This document shows positions 21,957 to 29,242 of a DNA stretch of 37,102 bases, one piece after another. The notes under the pieces were generated by a model that did no database searches, had not been told where the DNA came from, and was given only the letters and a program-made list of their open reading frames with translations. The number at the start of each line of letters is the position of its first letter. Position 1 is the first letter of the stretch. Source of the DNA: Thermoplasmata archaeon (lineage in GTDB: Archaea > Thermoplasmatota > Thermoplasmata > Lutacidiplasmatales > UBA184); NCBI GenBank assembly GCA_021790425.1, contig JAJYEA010000013.1:5915-43016 (forward strand), given 5' to 3'. A program made the translations under genes and the position numbers.

Positions 21957-23063
21957 ATGCTCACGGTGGTGGGAGTGGTTCTGGATGCGGAAGGGCCCAC
22001 CCCGGGCTACGTGACCCTGGACGACCAGGGCCACGTGGTGGAACGGGGCCAGATGGGGGCCCAGGGGAAGCCCTCCCATCCGCTCGTACACGGCATCGTC
22101 CTCCCGTCCGCGGTCAACGGTCACACTCACCTGGGCGATGCCGTGTGGAGGCGGGAACCCCCCTCGGGGCCGCTCGCGGACATCGTCGCCCCTCCCCGGG
22201 GGCTGAAGCATCGCCTGCTCACCTCAACGCCGAGGGAGGCGAAGGTGGGCGCCATGCACGAGGCCCTCGCCCTGATGCAGGCGTCCGGGACCGCGGCGAC
22301 CCTGGACTTCCGCGAGGAAGGGATCGACGGGGTCCGCATGCTCCAGGAGGCCGCCCAAGGGAAGGTCACGGTTCCCACCATCCTGGGTCGTCCCCGGAAC
22401 GGGACCGACCCGGAGGAGCTCGCCGAGGTGCTGGACCTCGCGGCCGGTCTCGGCCTGAGCGGTCTCCGGGACCTCGACCCCAGCGTGGCCTCGGCCATGG
22501 CCGGGGAGGCCCGCCGGAGAGGGAAGTTGCTGGCCGTCCACGCCTTCGAGGACGCCCCGGAGCCGCTCGACGCCCTGCTGGACCTCAAGCCCTCGCTCGT
22601 GATCCACCTCTGCCACGCGACCGCGGCCGACCTCGAACGGATCGCGGACGCCCGGATGACCGCGGCCTTCTGCCCCCGGTCGAATGCGCTCTTCGGTCGC
22701 CGCCCCCCCCTCGCGCAGGCTTCCCGGCTGGGGATCCCCTTCCTGCTGGGCACCGACAATGCGATGTTCAACGCTCCCGACCTCTTCCGGGAGATGGAGT
22801 TCGCCTACCTCTCCTCCCGGCATCACGGCGAGGCCGTGAGCGCCGAGGCCCTGGTCCGGTCGGTCTTCGTGACCCCCTGGAACCTGCTGGGGAAGCCATC
22901 GATGGCCTCCCTCCAGCCCGGGAGCCCCGCCTCGGCGCTCGTCCTCCGGTTGCCGACCGACGACCCGTACTACCAGGTCTGTGCCCGCGGCTCGGCCTCC
23001 CGCCGGGTCCTCCCGGAAGGCGGCCGCCATTCGCCCGAACCGTTTTATGCTCAGCCAGTGTGA
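21957..23063 (+). CDS. Amidohydrolase-family metal-dependent hydrolase (deaminase-like)
   Basis: The 368-residue product has the amidohydrolase metal-site series in order: NGHTHLGD (HxH, about residues 59-66), VHAFED (His in strand 5), HLCHAT (His in strand 6) and LGTDNAM with the catalytic Asp near 267. This pattern is seen in cytosine/guanine deaminase and SsnA/chlorohydrolase-like proteins. A C-terminal beta segment (SPASALVLRLP) completes the composite domain. The substrate is not evident. The ATG at 21957 is chosen over the earlier in-frame TTG at 21930, which lies inside the TATA-like palindrome. Confidence 0.82.
   Translation: MLTVVGVVLDAEGPTPGYVTLDDQGHVVERGQMGAQGKPSHPLVHGIVLPSAVNGHTHLGDAVWRREPPSGPLADIVAPPRGLKHRLLTSTPREAKVGAMHEALALMQASGTAATLDFREEGIDGVRMLQEAAQGKVTVPTILGRPRNGTDPEELAEVLDLAAGLGLSGLRDLDPSVASAMAGEARRRGKLLAVHAFEDAPEPLDALLDLKPSLVIHLCHATAADLERIADARMTAAFCPRSNALFGRRPPLAQASRLGIPFLLGTDNAMFNAPDLFREMEFAYLSSRHHGEAVSAEALVRSVFVTPWNLLGKPSMASLQPGSPASALVLRLPTDDPYYQVCARGSASRRVLPEGGRHSPEPFYAQPV
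23042..23050 (+). promoter_or_regulatory. TATA-like element of the thioredoxin reductase gene
   Basis: GTTTTATGC lies inside the 3' end of the amidohydrolase gene. Its centre is 27 bases upstream of the ATG at 23073, suggesting that this ATG starts a leaderless mRNA; the ATG two codons earlier would lie only 21 bases away. Confidence 0.4.
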
Positions 23064-23072
23064 CTAATGCCT

Positions 23073-24011
23073 ATGAGCGATCCAGAGCATGCAAAAGTCG
23101 CTATCATCGGAAGCGGACCCGCCGGGCTGACCGCGGCGATCTACGCCGCCCGTGCCAACCTCTCCCCCGTCGTCTTCGCCGGGGTGCCCGCCGGGGGCCA
23201 GCTCATGATCACCACCGACGTGGAGAACTTCCCCGGGTTCCCCGAGGGGGTCCAGGGTCCCGAGCTCATGGACCGGATGCGCCAGCAGGCGGAGCGGTTC
23301 GGGGCCAAGATCATCGACGACCAGGTGGAGAAGATCGATTTCTCGAAGCGTCCCTTCCCCGTCAAGGGCCAGTCCGGCGTGGAGGTCCTCGCCGACACCC
23401 TAATCATCGCGACGGGGGCCTCGGCGATCTGGCTCAACGTCCCGGGGGAGAAGGAGTACCAGGGCCGCGGCGTGAGCGCCTGCGCCACGTGCGACGGCTT
23501 CTTCTTCAAGGGCAAGGAGATCGTGGTCGTGGGCGGCGGGGACACCGCCATGGAGGAGTCCACCTTCCTCACCAAGTTCGCCTCCAAGGTGACGATCATC
23601 CACCGGCGCGACTCGCTCCGGGCGAGCAAGGCGATGCAGCACCGGGCGAGCACGAACCCCAAGATCCAGTTCCTGTGGAACTCGGTCGTGGAGGAGGTCG
23701 TCGGGAACGGCAAGGAGGTCACCGGGGTCCGGATCCGGAACCTGAAGGACCACTCCGTGAAGGAGTTCGCCTGCCAGGGGCTCTTCGTGGCGATCGGGCA
23801 CCACCCGAACACGGAGTTCCTCGGCGGACAGCTCACGGTGGGCGAGAAGGGCTATCTTGAGCTCCACGACCACACCCGCACGAACGTCGACGGCGTCTTC
23901 GGGTGCGGCGATGCCTCGGACCCGCGGTACCGTCAGGCCGTCAGCGCGGCCGGGATGGGATGCATGGCCGCCCTCGACGCCGAGAAGTGGCTCGAGGAGC
24001 ACCAGGGCTGA
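23073..24011 (+). CDS. trxB: Thioredoxin reductase (low molecular weight type)
   Basis: FAD enzyme that transfers electrons to thioredoxin through a disulfide. The 312-residue product has the FAD-binding IIGSGPAGLTAAIYAAR (about residues 11-27), the redox pair CATC (Cys137, Cys140), the NADPH-domain GGGDTAMEE (154-162) followed by the HRRDSLR motif (177-183), and the C-terminal GVFGCGDASDPRYRQAV FAD motif. The HRRxxxR element marks NADPH use in this family. An in-frame ATG six bases upstream (23067) is an alternative start. The gene is 3' to the amidohydrolase but has its own TATA-like element. Confidence 0.92.
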   Translation: MSDPEHAKVAIIGSGPAGLTAAIYAARANLSPVVFAGVPAGGQLMITTDVENFPGFPEGVQGPELMDRMRQQAERFGAKIIDDQVEKIDFSKRPFPVKGQSGVEVLADTLIIATGASAIWLNVPGEKEYQGRGVSACATCDGFFFKGKEIVVVGGGDTAMEESTFLTKFASKVTIIHRRDSLRASKAMQHRASTNPKIQFLWNSVVEEVVGNGKEVTGVRIRNLKDHSVKEFACQGLFVAIGHHPNTEFLGGQLTVGEKGYLELHDHTRTNVDGVFGCGDASDPRYRQAVSAAGMGCMAALDAEKWLEEHQG

Positions 24012-24039
24012 GTCCGGTCCGTCGACGGGCGCGGGCCGT

Positions 24040-25239
24040 TCAGGCCTTGCGCGTCTTCGGCTTGCGGGGCGCCGGGGCCTTGCGGGGCTTCGGTGCCTTG
24101 GGCGCGGCCGGGACAGGCACCGCCACGGGTGCCGGGGCCGGTGCGGGCGCGCGCAGGTAGGCCGGGTAGCCCCCGAACCTGCCGAGCAATTGGATCAAGG
24201 TGCGGAGGTCCTCCGCTCCGACGCTTCCCGGAACGGTGGCGACGTCCGACTGGAGCTCCGCGGTCACCAGGTACCACCGCAGGGAGATCCCGGCGGTCTT
24301 GGCCACGCGCGAGGCGTAGCCGGCGGTCGACGCGACGCTCGCGGCGCCCCGTTCTCCGCGGGTCAGCGATTCTTCGTAGGCGTGCAGCACCACCGAGCCC
24401 ATGGCCCGCACCATCGGTGAGGGAGAGCGCGGGAAGACCCATGTGACCTTCCCTCCGTCCTCGTCGAGCACCACGGCCGCGGTCATGCGTCCCTCTCCGC
24501 GCGAGGAGCTTTCGAGCCGGGACTTCACCCCCTGCCAGAAATGGGTACGTCCCTCCAGGGCGCGGTGCAGGGCGGTCACTTCGAGCGACGCTCCGGGGGC
24601 GGGTCCGGATCCCGGCTCCGGGGACGCGTCCGGGGCCCGCACCAGCTTGTCCGCGAGCTCGGGCTCGGGGACGCCGAGGATCTTGACGGCCCCCTCCCGC
24701 AGGGAAGGGGTCGAGGCGAGGGCCACGCGGGACGGCGATGCGTCCGGGTGGGCGAGGAGGTAGAGGGTCCATAGGATGTCGGTCTCCTTGAGGGAGGTCG
24801 TCTCGAGCACCTGCATGAGCCACCGCTCGACCGAGCTCACGTACGTCCCCCTCTCGGTGATCACCTGCAGTACGCCCTGCAGGAGGGGAGAGGAGTCCGT
24901 GGGGGGCGGGGGGGCCGGGGCGGGCGCCGGAGGCTCGGCGGTCCTCGAGGGCAGGGGGACCGTCGGGGTCAGGAGCCGTTGGCTCGGGGGTCCCGAGATG
25001 AGCGGGGGGATCGACTGGGACCGGGCGTAGGAGAGGAAGTCGGTCAGGCTCCGAATGTCGAAGCCCCGGAGCACCAGGACCCGCCCCTGCGCCTCGTACC
25101 AGAGCGAGAAGGACTTCGGGTCGAAGTGCCGCCACCGTGCCCAGGCCACGAGCGTGGCCAGGAGGTTCTCGCTGCTCGAGGGGCCCGAGTGCACGGCCAC
25201 CACCCAGTCGGAGGAGGGCTGTTGCGTGGGCTCCATCAT
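24040..25239 (-). CDS. Hypothetical protein, 399 residues, with Pro-rich linker and A/P/K-rich tail
   Basis: I do not recognise a family. The product appears to have an N-terminal alpha/beta module (residues 1-85, WVVAVHSGPSSSENLLATLV and VLVLRGFDIRSLTDFLSYA), a Pro/Ala/Ser-rich linker (about 86-115), a helical segment with ERGTYVSSVERWLMQVLETT, another Pro-rich break near 205-217, and a second folded module that contains AAVVLDEDGGKVTWVFPRS. The last 35 residues are Ala/Pro/Lys/Val repeats. There is no signal peptide or membrane segment. The start is the first ATG of two in tandem (25239/25236). It is convergent with trxB across 28 bases. Confidence 0.65.
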   Translation of the reverse strand: MMEPTQQPSSDWVVAVHSGPSSSENLLATLVAWARWRHFDPKSFSLWYEAQGRVLVLRGFDIRSLTDFLSYARSQSIPPLISGPPSQRLLTPTVPLPSRTAEPPAPAPAPPPPTDSSPLLQGVLQVITERGTYVSSVERWLMQVLETTSLKETDILWTLYLLAHPDASPSRVALASTPSLREGAVKILGVPEPELADKLVRAPDASPEPGSGPAPGASLEVTALHRALEGRTHFWQGVKSRLESSSRGEGRMTAAVVLDEDGGKVTWVFPRSPSPMVRAMGSVVLHAYEESLTRGERGAASVASTAGYASRVAKTAGISLRWYLVTAELQSDVATVPGSVGAEDLRTLIQLLGRFGGYPAYLRAPAPAPAPVAVPVPAAPKAPKPRKAPAPRKPKTRKA

Positions 25240-25324
25240 GGGGTCACCCGGAGCGTAGGACCGTCCCGTGTGCTCATCCGCGATGCCCCACTGCCACCAT
25301 CTGTTCGAGGATAATGTCGTCCTA

Positions 25325-25353
25325 GTTATTTACGGCTGCTCTACCCAGCCGTA
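25325..25353 (-). promoter_or_regulatory. TATA-like element with adjoining dyad upstream of the 399-residue orphan
   Basis: On the minus strand GTAAATAAC (25325-25333) is a plausible TATA element. It partly overlaps an 8-bp inverted repeat, TACGGCTG (25331-25338) and CAGCCGTA (25346-25353), with a 7-base spacer. The dyad could be an operator, or the end of the esterase transcript. The predicted leader to the ATG at 25239 would be about 60 bases. Confidence 0.4.
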
Positions 25354-25413
25354 TTTTGGACCTGCCCGGACCGCACGCCCCCCGGGCGGCGTGGAGGAAG
25401 CGACGAGGGCGGT

Positions 25414-26484
25414 TCAGTGCGACGGTAGCGCGAGGGACGCGACGAGCGCGGGCAGCGCATCGTCCAGGAAGAGCGGCCAGTAGTCGAAATGTCCCGCGGG
25501 ATAGTAGCGTTCGGCCACCTGCTCCATCCCGGCCCCCTTGAGGACGGTGAAGAGGCGATGGGTCCCCACATCGAGGCCCCACTCGTCCGACGTGCCGGCG
25601 CCGAGCTGGATCGTGCGCAGGGCCCGGAGCGCCTTCTGGTGTTCCGGGACGGCCGCCATCCGGACCGGGTCCCAGGCGAGCCAGCGCTCCCAGACCCGCT
25701 GGTCGATCGCACCGGTCTCCCAGTCGAACGGCAGCTCGAAGGACCCCGGCGACCCCGGTACGGGAGAGTAGCAGGAGGCCATGGCCATCATGTTCAGGGC
25801 CGCGGCGGAAGGGTGCGCGGGGGACATGAACGCGGGGGGGTCGTGGAAGAGCCCGGCGAGGAACGGTTCCGGACCGCCGGCCTTGCGGAGCGCCCGCACC
25901 GCCTTGGGCACGTCGAGGAGGTAGCCGTACTCGAACGCGGTGTCGGCCCCCGAGGCGAGGAGCCCTCCGAAGAGACCGGGGTGCCGCATCGAAAGGGCGA
26001 GGGCGCCGAACCCGCCGCTCGAGTGCCCGAGGATCCCGATGCCCGAGGGGTGGTAGCGCTCCACGGCCCACGGCACGATCTCCCGGATGACGTAGTCCTC
26101 GTAACGCCCCGTGGCCGTGGAGTTGAGGTACTGGCTCCCTCCCAGCGCGGTCCGGGCGTCGGGCGCCACGATGGTGCACTCGCCGGAGGCCCGCGAGCGG
26201 ACCATCCGCTCGATCTGGTCGACCAGGGTCTCCTGGAGGTATCGGGCCTGCCGGGGGAAGTGGAGGGCTCCCGTCCCCGTGTACCCGGAGAGGAGGACGA
26301 GGAGCGGCTTCCCCTCCGTCTTCCCGGCCGGCGGCCGGTAGACCGCGACCTCGCGGACGGAAGGGTCGTCGAGCGGGTTGTCCCGGAGCACCTCGCTCTC
26401 GTGACGCACGAACTCGACGCTTCCCTGGGGGGAGGGCGGGAATGCCCGGCTGCCGTGGGGCACGGGGGGGATGTGGAAGGCCAT
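25414..26484 (-). CDS. Alpha/beta-hydrolase, esterase D-like (putative serine esterase)
   Basis: The 356-residue product has the esterase/antigen 85-like pattern: VLLSGYTGTG near residue 63 for the oxyanion region, the nucleophile elbow GHSSGG with Ser155, an acidic residue in TSDEWGLD (Asp300 or Asp305) and His332 in YYPAGHFDYW. The enzyme should hydrolyse carboxylic esters or thioesters in the cytosol, since no signal peptide is seen. The ATG at 26484 is chosen because a TATA-like element lies 27 bases upstream. The gene is divergent from folC. Confidence 0.83.
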   Translation of the reverse strand: MAFHIPPVPHGSRAFPPSPQGSVEFVRHESEVLRDNPLDDPSVREVAVYRPPAGKTEGKPLLVLLSGYTGTGALHFPRQARYLQETLVDQIERMVRSRASGECTIVAPDARTALGGSQYLNSTATGRYEDYVIREIVPWAVERYHPSGIGILGHSSGGFGALALSMRHPGLFGGLLASGADTAFEYGYLLDVPKAVRALRKAGGPEPFLAGLFHDPPAFMSPAHPSAAALNMMAMASCYSPVPGSPGSFELPFDWETGAIDQRVWERWLAWDPVRMAAVPEHQKALRALRTIQLGAGTSDEWGLDVGTHRLFTVLKGAGMEQVAERYYPAGHFDYWPLFLDDALPALVASLALPSH

Positions 26485-26506
26485 GGACCCCGCAGGGTCC
26501 CACCCC

Positions 26507-26516
26507 GTAACTATCT
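26507..26516 (-). promoter_or_regulatory. TATA-like element of the esterase gene
   Basis: On the minus strand this reads AGATAGTTAC, centred 27 bases before the ATG at 26484, implying a leaderless transcript. Confidence 0.45.
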
Positions 26517-26572
26517 TTCGGGGGAGGCTCCGCGGTCTCCCGCCTCCCCGCGTTCCGGGCGGAAACGAATTC

Positions 26573-26580
26573 GTAATATA
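26573..26580 (+). promoter_or_regulatory. TATA box of folC
   Basis: GTAATATA is centred about 25 bases before the GTG at 26602. It determines that start, because the open frame continues far upstream with no other promoter. Confidence 0.6.
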
Positions 26581-26601
26581 GACGGTCCCGACTGTGGCGC
26601 C

Positions 26602-27996
26602 GTGGTCGACCACTACGAGGACACGCTCCGCTACCTGTGGGGGCTCCATCGTCTGGGGTCACGCCCGGGCCTCGACACGATCCGGGCCCTCCTGGAGGGC
26701 CTGGGGAACCCGGAGCGCACGTTCCGCTCGATCCATGTCACCGGCAGCAAGGGGAAGGGTTCGACCTCGGCCTTCCTGGCCTCGGTGCTGCGGGAGACGG
26801 GGACCCGGACGGGCCTCTACACCTCTCCCCACCTGCTGAGCTACCGGGAGCGCGTCGAGGTCGACGGCCGCCCGATCCCGAAGAGCTCCGTGGTGGCGGG
26901 GGTCGCCGAGGTCCGGAAGGTCGCCGCCCGCCTGCTCCAGGAGGGCACCCTCGAACGGGAGCCCACCTTCTTCGAGGTGACGACCGCCCTCGCCTTCTGG
27001 CATTTCCGGGCATCCAAGGTCGAGACCGCGGTCGTCGAGGTCGGTCTCGGCGGCCGCCTGGACGCCACCAACACGATCCAGGCGCCGGTCTGCGTCGTGA
27101 CCACCCTGGAGCTCGAGCACACCGAGATCATCGGCCCGACCCTGCGGGACATCGCCACGGAGAAGGCGGGGATCTTCCACCGGGGCGCCTGGGCCGTGAC
27201 GGGGGTCGAGGGCGGGGAGGGTTTCGAGACGCTCCGCCACGAAGCGTTCCAGCGCGGGGTCCCGCTCTGGAAGCTGGGCCAGGACTTCACCATGGTCCGC
27301 ACGACGTTCGACGCGCGGACCCAGACGATCGACGTGACGACCCCCGTGCGGTCGCACCCGGGGCTCACCATCTCGATGCTCGGCGCCTTCCAGGCCCGGA
27401 ACGCCGGGGTGGCGGTCGCCGCCCTGGACCTGTGGGGCCGGGTCACCGGCACCCCCGTCCCGGAGGAGGCCCTGGCGCGGGGGCTCAAGTCCACCCGGTG
27501 GCCGGGGCGCCTGGAACGAGTCGCGGACGCCCCGCCGCTCTACGTCGACGTGGCCCACACGCCCGAGAGCGTGGCGGAGGTGGCCACCGCGCTCGAGGAG
27601 CTCGAGCCGGGCTTCTCCCCGCAGGGGAGCGCGGTGCTCTTCTCCTGCCTCAAGGACAAGCGCCTTGCCCCCATGCTCGATACCCTCTCGGCCGTCGCGG
27701 GAACGATCGTCCTCGTCCCGCTGGCGAGCGAGCGGGCCATGTCCCTGAAGGAGATGGAGCTCGAGGCCCGCCCCCGGTTCCGCCGCCTCGTCGCGGTGGG
27801 GTCCGCGGCGGAGGGCCTCCGCCTCGCCCGGGTGGCAACGGAGGAGGAGGGGCTCACGCTCGTGACGGGGTCGATCTATCTCGTCGGCGAGGTGATCGCC
27901 CAGGTCCGGGGGACCGAGGTCGAGCAGCCCCGGATCACGGACCCGCTGGGGGTGCCGTCGCGCGCGAACGCTTCCGCCACAGCAGGTAGCCGATGA
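26602..27996 (+). CDS. folC: Folylpolyglutamate synthase/dihydrofolate synthase (Mur ligase family)
   Basis: ATP-dependent ligase that joins glutamate to folates. The 464-residue product begins at a GTG (VDHYEDTLRYLWGLHRLG) and has the hallmark P-loop IHVTGSKGKGSTSAFLASVL (about residues 44-63), the TSPHLLSYRERVEVDG segment, EVGLGGRLDATN with the second catalytic motif, and TTLELEHTEIIGPTLRDIA with KAGI. The C-terminal domain contains the DVAHTPES motif. Archaeal homologues may act on other folates or related acids. The 3' end overlaps the convergent dedA gene by 62 bases. Confidence 0.9.
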   Translation: MVDHYEDTLRYLWGLHRLGSRPGLDTIRALLEGLGNPERTFRSIHVTGSKGKGSTSAFLASVLRETGTRTGLYTSPHLLSYRERVEVDGRPIPKSSVVAGVAEVRKVAARLLQEGTLEREPTFFEVTTALAFWHFRASKVETAVVEVGLGGRLDATNTIQAPVCVVTTLELEHTEIIGPTLRDIATEKAGIFHRGAWAVTGVEGGEGFETLRHEAFQRGVPLWKLGQDFTMVRTTFDARTQTIDVTTPVRSHPGLTISMLGAFQARNAGVAVAALDLWGRVTGTPVPEEALARGLKSTRWPGRLERVADAPPLYVDVAHTPESVAEVATALEELEPGFSPQGSAVLFSCLKDKRLAPMLDTLSAVAGTIVLVPLASERAMSLKEMELEARPRFRRLVAVGSAAEGLRLARVATEEEGLTLVTGSIYLVGEVIAQVRGTEVEQPRITDPLGVPSRANASATAGSR

Positions 27997-28591
27997 TCGC
28001 GAGGATGGCGATCCCGCCGACCACGTCGAGCGCCGTGAAGTAGCGCTGCAGGATCCCGAAGTTCTCCCCCAGGACGACCCCGGCGTAGACGAGCGCGAGG
28101 GTGAAGGGGAAGGAGCCCGCGGCCGTGAAGACGGAGAAGCGCACGGGCTCCATCCGGGCCGCGCCCGCGGGGTAGGAGATGTACGCCCGGACGATGGGCA
28201 GCATCCGGGAGAAGAAGACCGTCGGCTCCCCCCGGCGGGCAAAGAACTGCTCCGCCTTGTGGAGGTCCTCCTCGTCGACGTGGAGGCGGCGGCCGAAGCG
28301 GTGGATGAGCGGCATCCCGAAGAGGCGGCCGAGGAGGTAGCCGAGCAGGGCCCCGAGGAGCCCTCCCGCGAGGGCCGCGACCATGACGGTGACCCACGTG
28401 AAGGGGATGCCGAGGAGCCCGACGGTACCGCTCGAGAGGAGCACCCCCGCGAAGGGGAGGATGACCTCGCTGGGGAGCGGGGGGATCCCGAGGCTCTCCA
28501 CCGTCATGAGGGCGAAGAGGCCGGGGATCCCGACGGTGGTGAGGATCATCTCGATCCAGGTGAAAGCGAGCTCGGTGGGGGAGAAGACCAT
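27935..28591 (-). CDS. DedA family membrane protein
   Basis: The 218-residue product has the DedA pattern: an amphipathic N-terminus, ESLGIPPLPSEVILPFAGVL (about residues 32-51) with the conserved E and P-x-E/P residues, a loop with GGLLGALLGYLLGRLFG, the FFSRMLPIVRAYISYPAG signature near residue 125-142, and two C-terminal helices. Some DedA proteins move phospholipid carriers or support the proton gradient; this one's substrate is unknown. It is the last gene of the psmA operon, 9 bases after a small membrane protein, and it overlaps the end of folC on the other strand. Confidence 0.87.
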   Translation of the reverse strand: MVFSPTELAFTWIEMILTTVGIPGLFALMTVESLGIPPLPSEVILPFAGVLLSSGTVGLLGIPFTWVTVMVAALAGGLLGALLGYLLGRLFGMPLIHRFGRRLHVDEEDLHKAEQFFARRGEPTVFFSRMLPIVRAYISYPAGAARMEPVRFSVFTAAGSFPFTLALVYAGVVLGENFGILQRYFTALDVVGGIAILAIIGYLLWRKRSRATAPPAGP

Positions 28592-28600
28592 GCCGGTGCG

Positions 28601-28843
28601 CTACCTCTGCTTCCGGACGACGCCCTCGCCCAGCACCTTCTGGCTGACCTCGTCGAGCTCCGAGAGCACCGAGTTCACGTCCTCGTCATCCTGCGCCACG
28701 AAGGGGGGCTCCGCGGCGGCGGGGGGGCGCTTCGCGGCGGTCCGTTGCTTCTTGCGGCGCCAGACCAGGTAGATCACGAAGATCTCGAGGATGAGCGCTG
28801 GGGGGATGATGACCATCCCCACATCGAGGATCCAATCCGACAT
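28601..28843 (-). CDS. Small membrane protein, 80 residues, unknown function
   Basis: A single N-terminal hydrophobic helix (about residues 5-28, DVGMVIIPPALILEIFVIYL) is followed by a WRRKKQR stop-transfer patch and an Ala/Pro linker. The C-terminal acidic segment (QDDEDVNSVLSELDEVSQKV) looks helical. The topology is probably N-out, C-in. It lies 9 bases after gcvH and 9 bases before dedA on the same strand, so it belongs to that operon. No family is recognised. Confidence 0.6.
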   Translation of the reverse strand: MSDWILDVGMVIIPPALILEIFVIYLVWRRKKQRTAAKRPPAAAEPPFVAQDDEDVNSVLSELDEVSQKVLGEGVVRKQR

Positions 28844-28852
28844 TACGAGCGA

Positions 28853-29242
28853 TCAGTGAGAGGCCGCGAGGGACTTGTACTTTTCGGCCGACAGGAGCCC
28901 TGTCGGCGGCGCGGAAAACTCGATGGCGAGGATCCATCCCTTGCCGTAGGGGTCCTTGTTCACGAGCCCGGGGTCCTTCGTGAGCTCCTCGTTCACGCGG
29001 GCGACCTTACCGTTCGCGGGGGCGTAGACGTCCGCGACCGTCTTGACGGACTCAAGCGTGAGGAGCACCTGCTTCTCGTGGACCGGCTGGCCCACCGCGG
29101 GCAGGGTGACGTAGACCACGTCCGTCAGCTCGGATTGCGCGTGGTCGGTGATTCCCATCGTCAGGACCGAGCCCTCGACCCGGACCCACTCGTGTGTCGC
29201 CGTGTACTGGAGGTTCTCCGGCACCTTCGTGGTCTCGCTCAT
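28853..29242 (-). CDS. gcvH: Glycine cleavage system H protein / lipoyl carrier
   Basis: Small lipoyl-carrying protein of 129 residues. It contains YTATHEWVRVEGSVLTMGIT near the start and LTLESVKTVADVYAPANGKV, with the lipoylated Lys in ESVK. The C-terminal PYGKGWILAIEF and LLSAEKYKSL complete the family. The ATG at 29242 is chosen since it overlaps the ahcY stop (ATGA); an in-frame GTG further up is less likely. No glycine cleavage P, T or L genes are in the window. Confidence 0.9.
   Translation of the reverse strand: MSETTKVPENLQYTATHEWVRVEGSVLTMGITDHAQSELTDVVYVTLPAVGQPVHEKQVLLTLESVKTVADVYAPANGKVARVNEELTKDPGLVNKDPYGKGWILAIEFSAPPTGLLSAEKYKSLAASH

Noticed and set aside
25489-26601. Upstream extension of the folC frame
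   Set aside because: This part lies opposite the esterase gene and precedes the folC TATA box. The family homology starts at the GTG at 26602.
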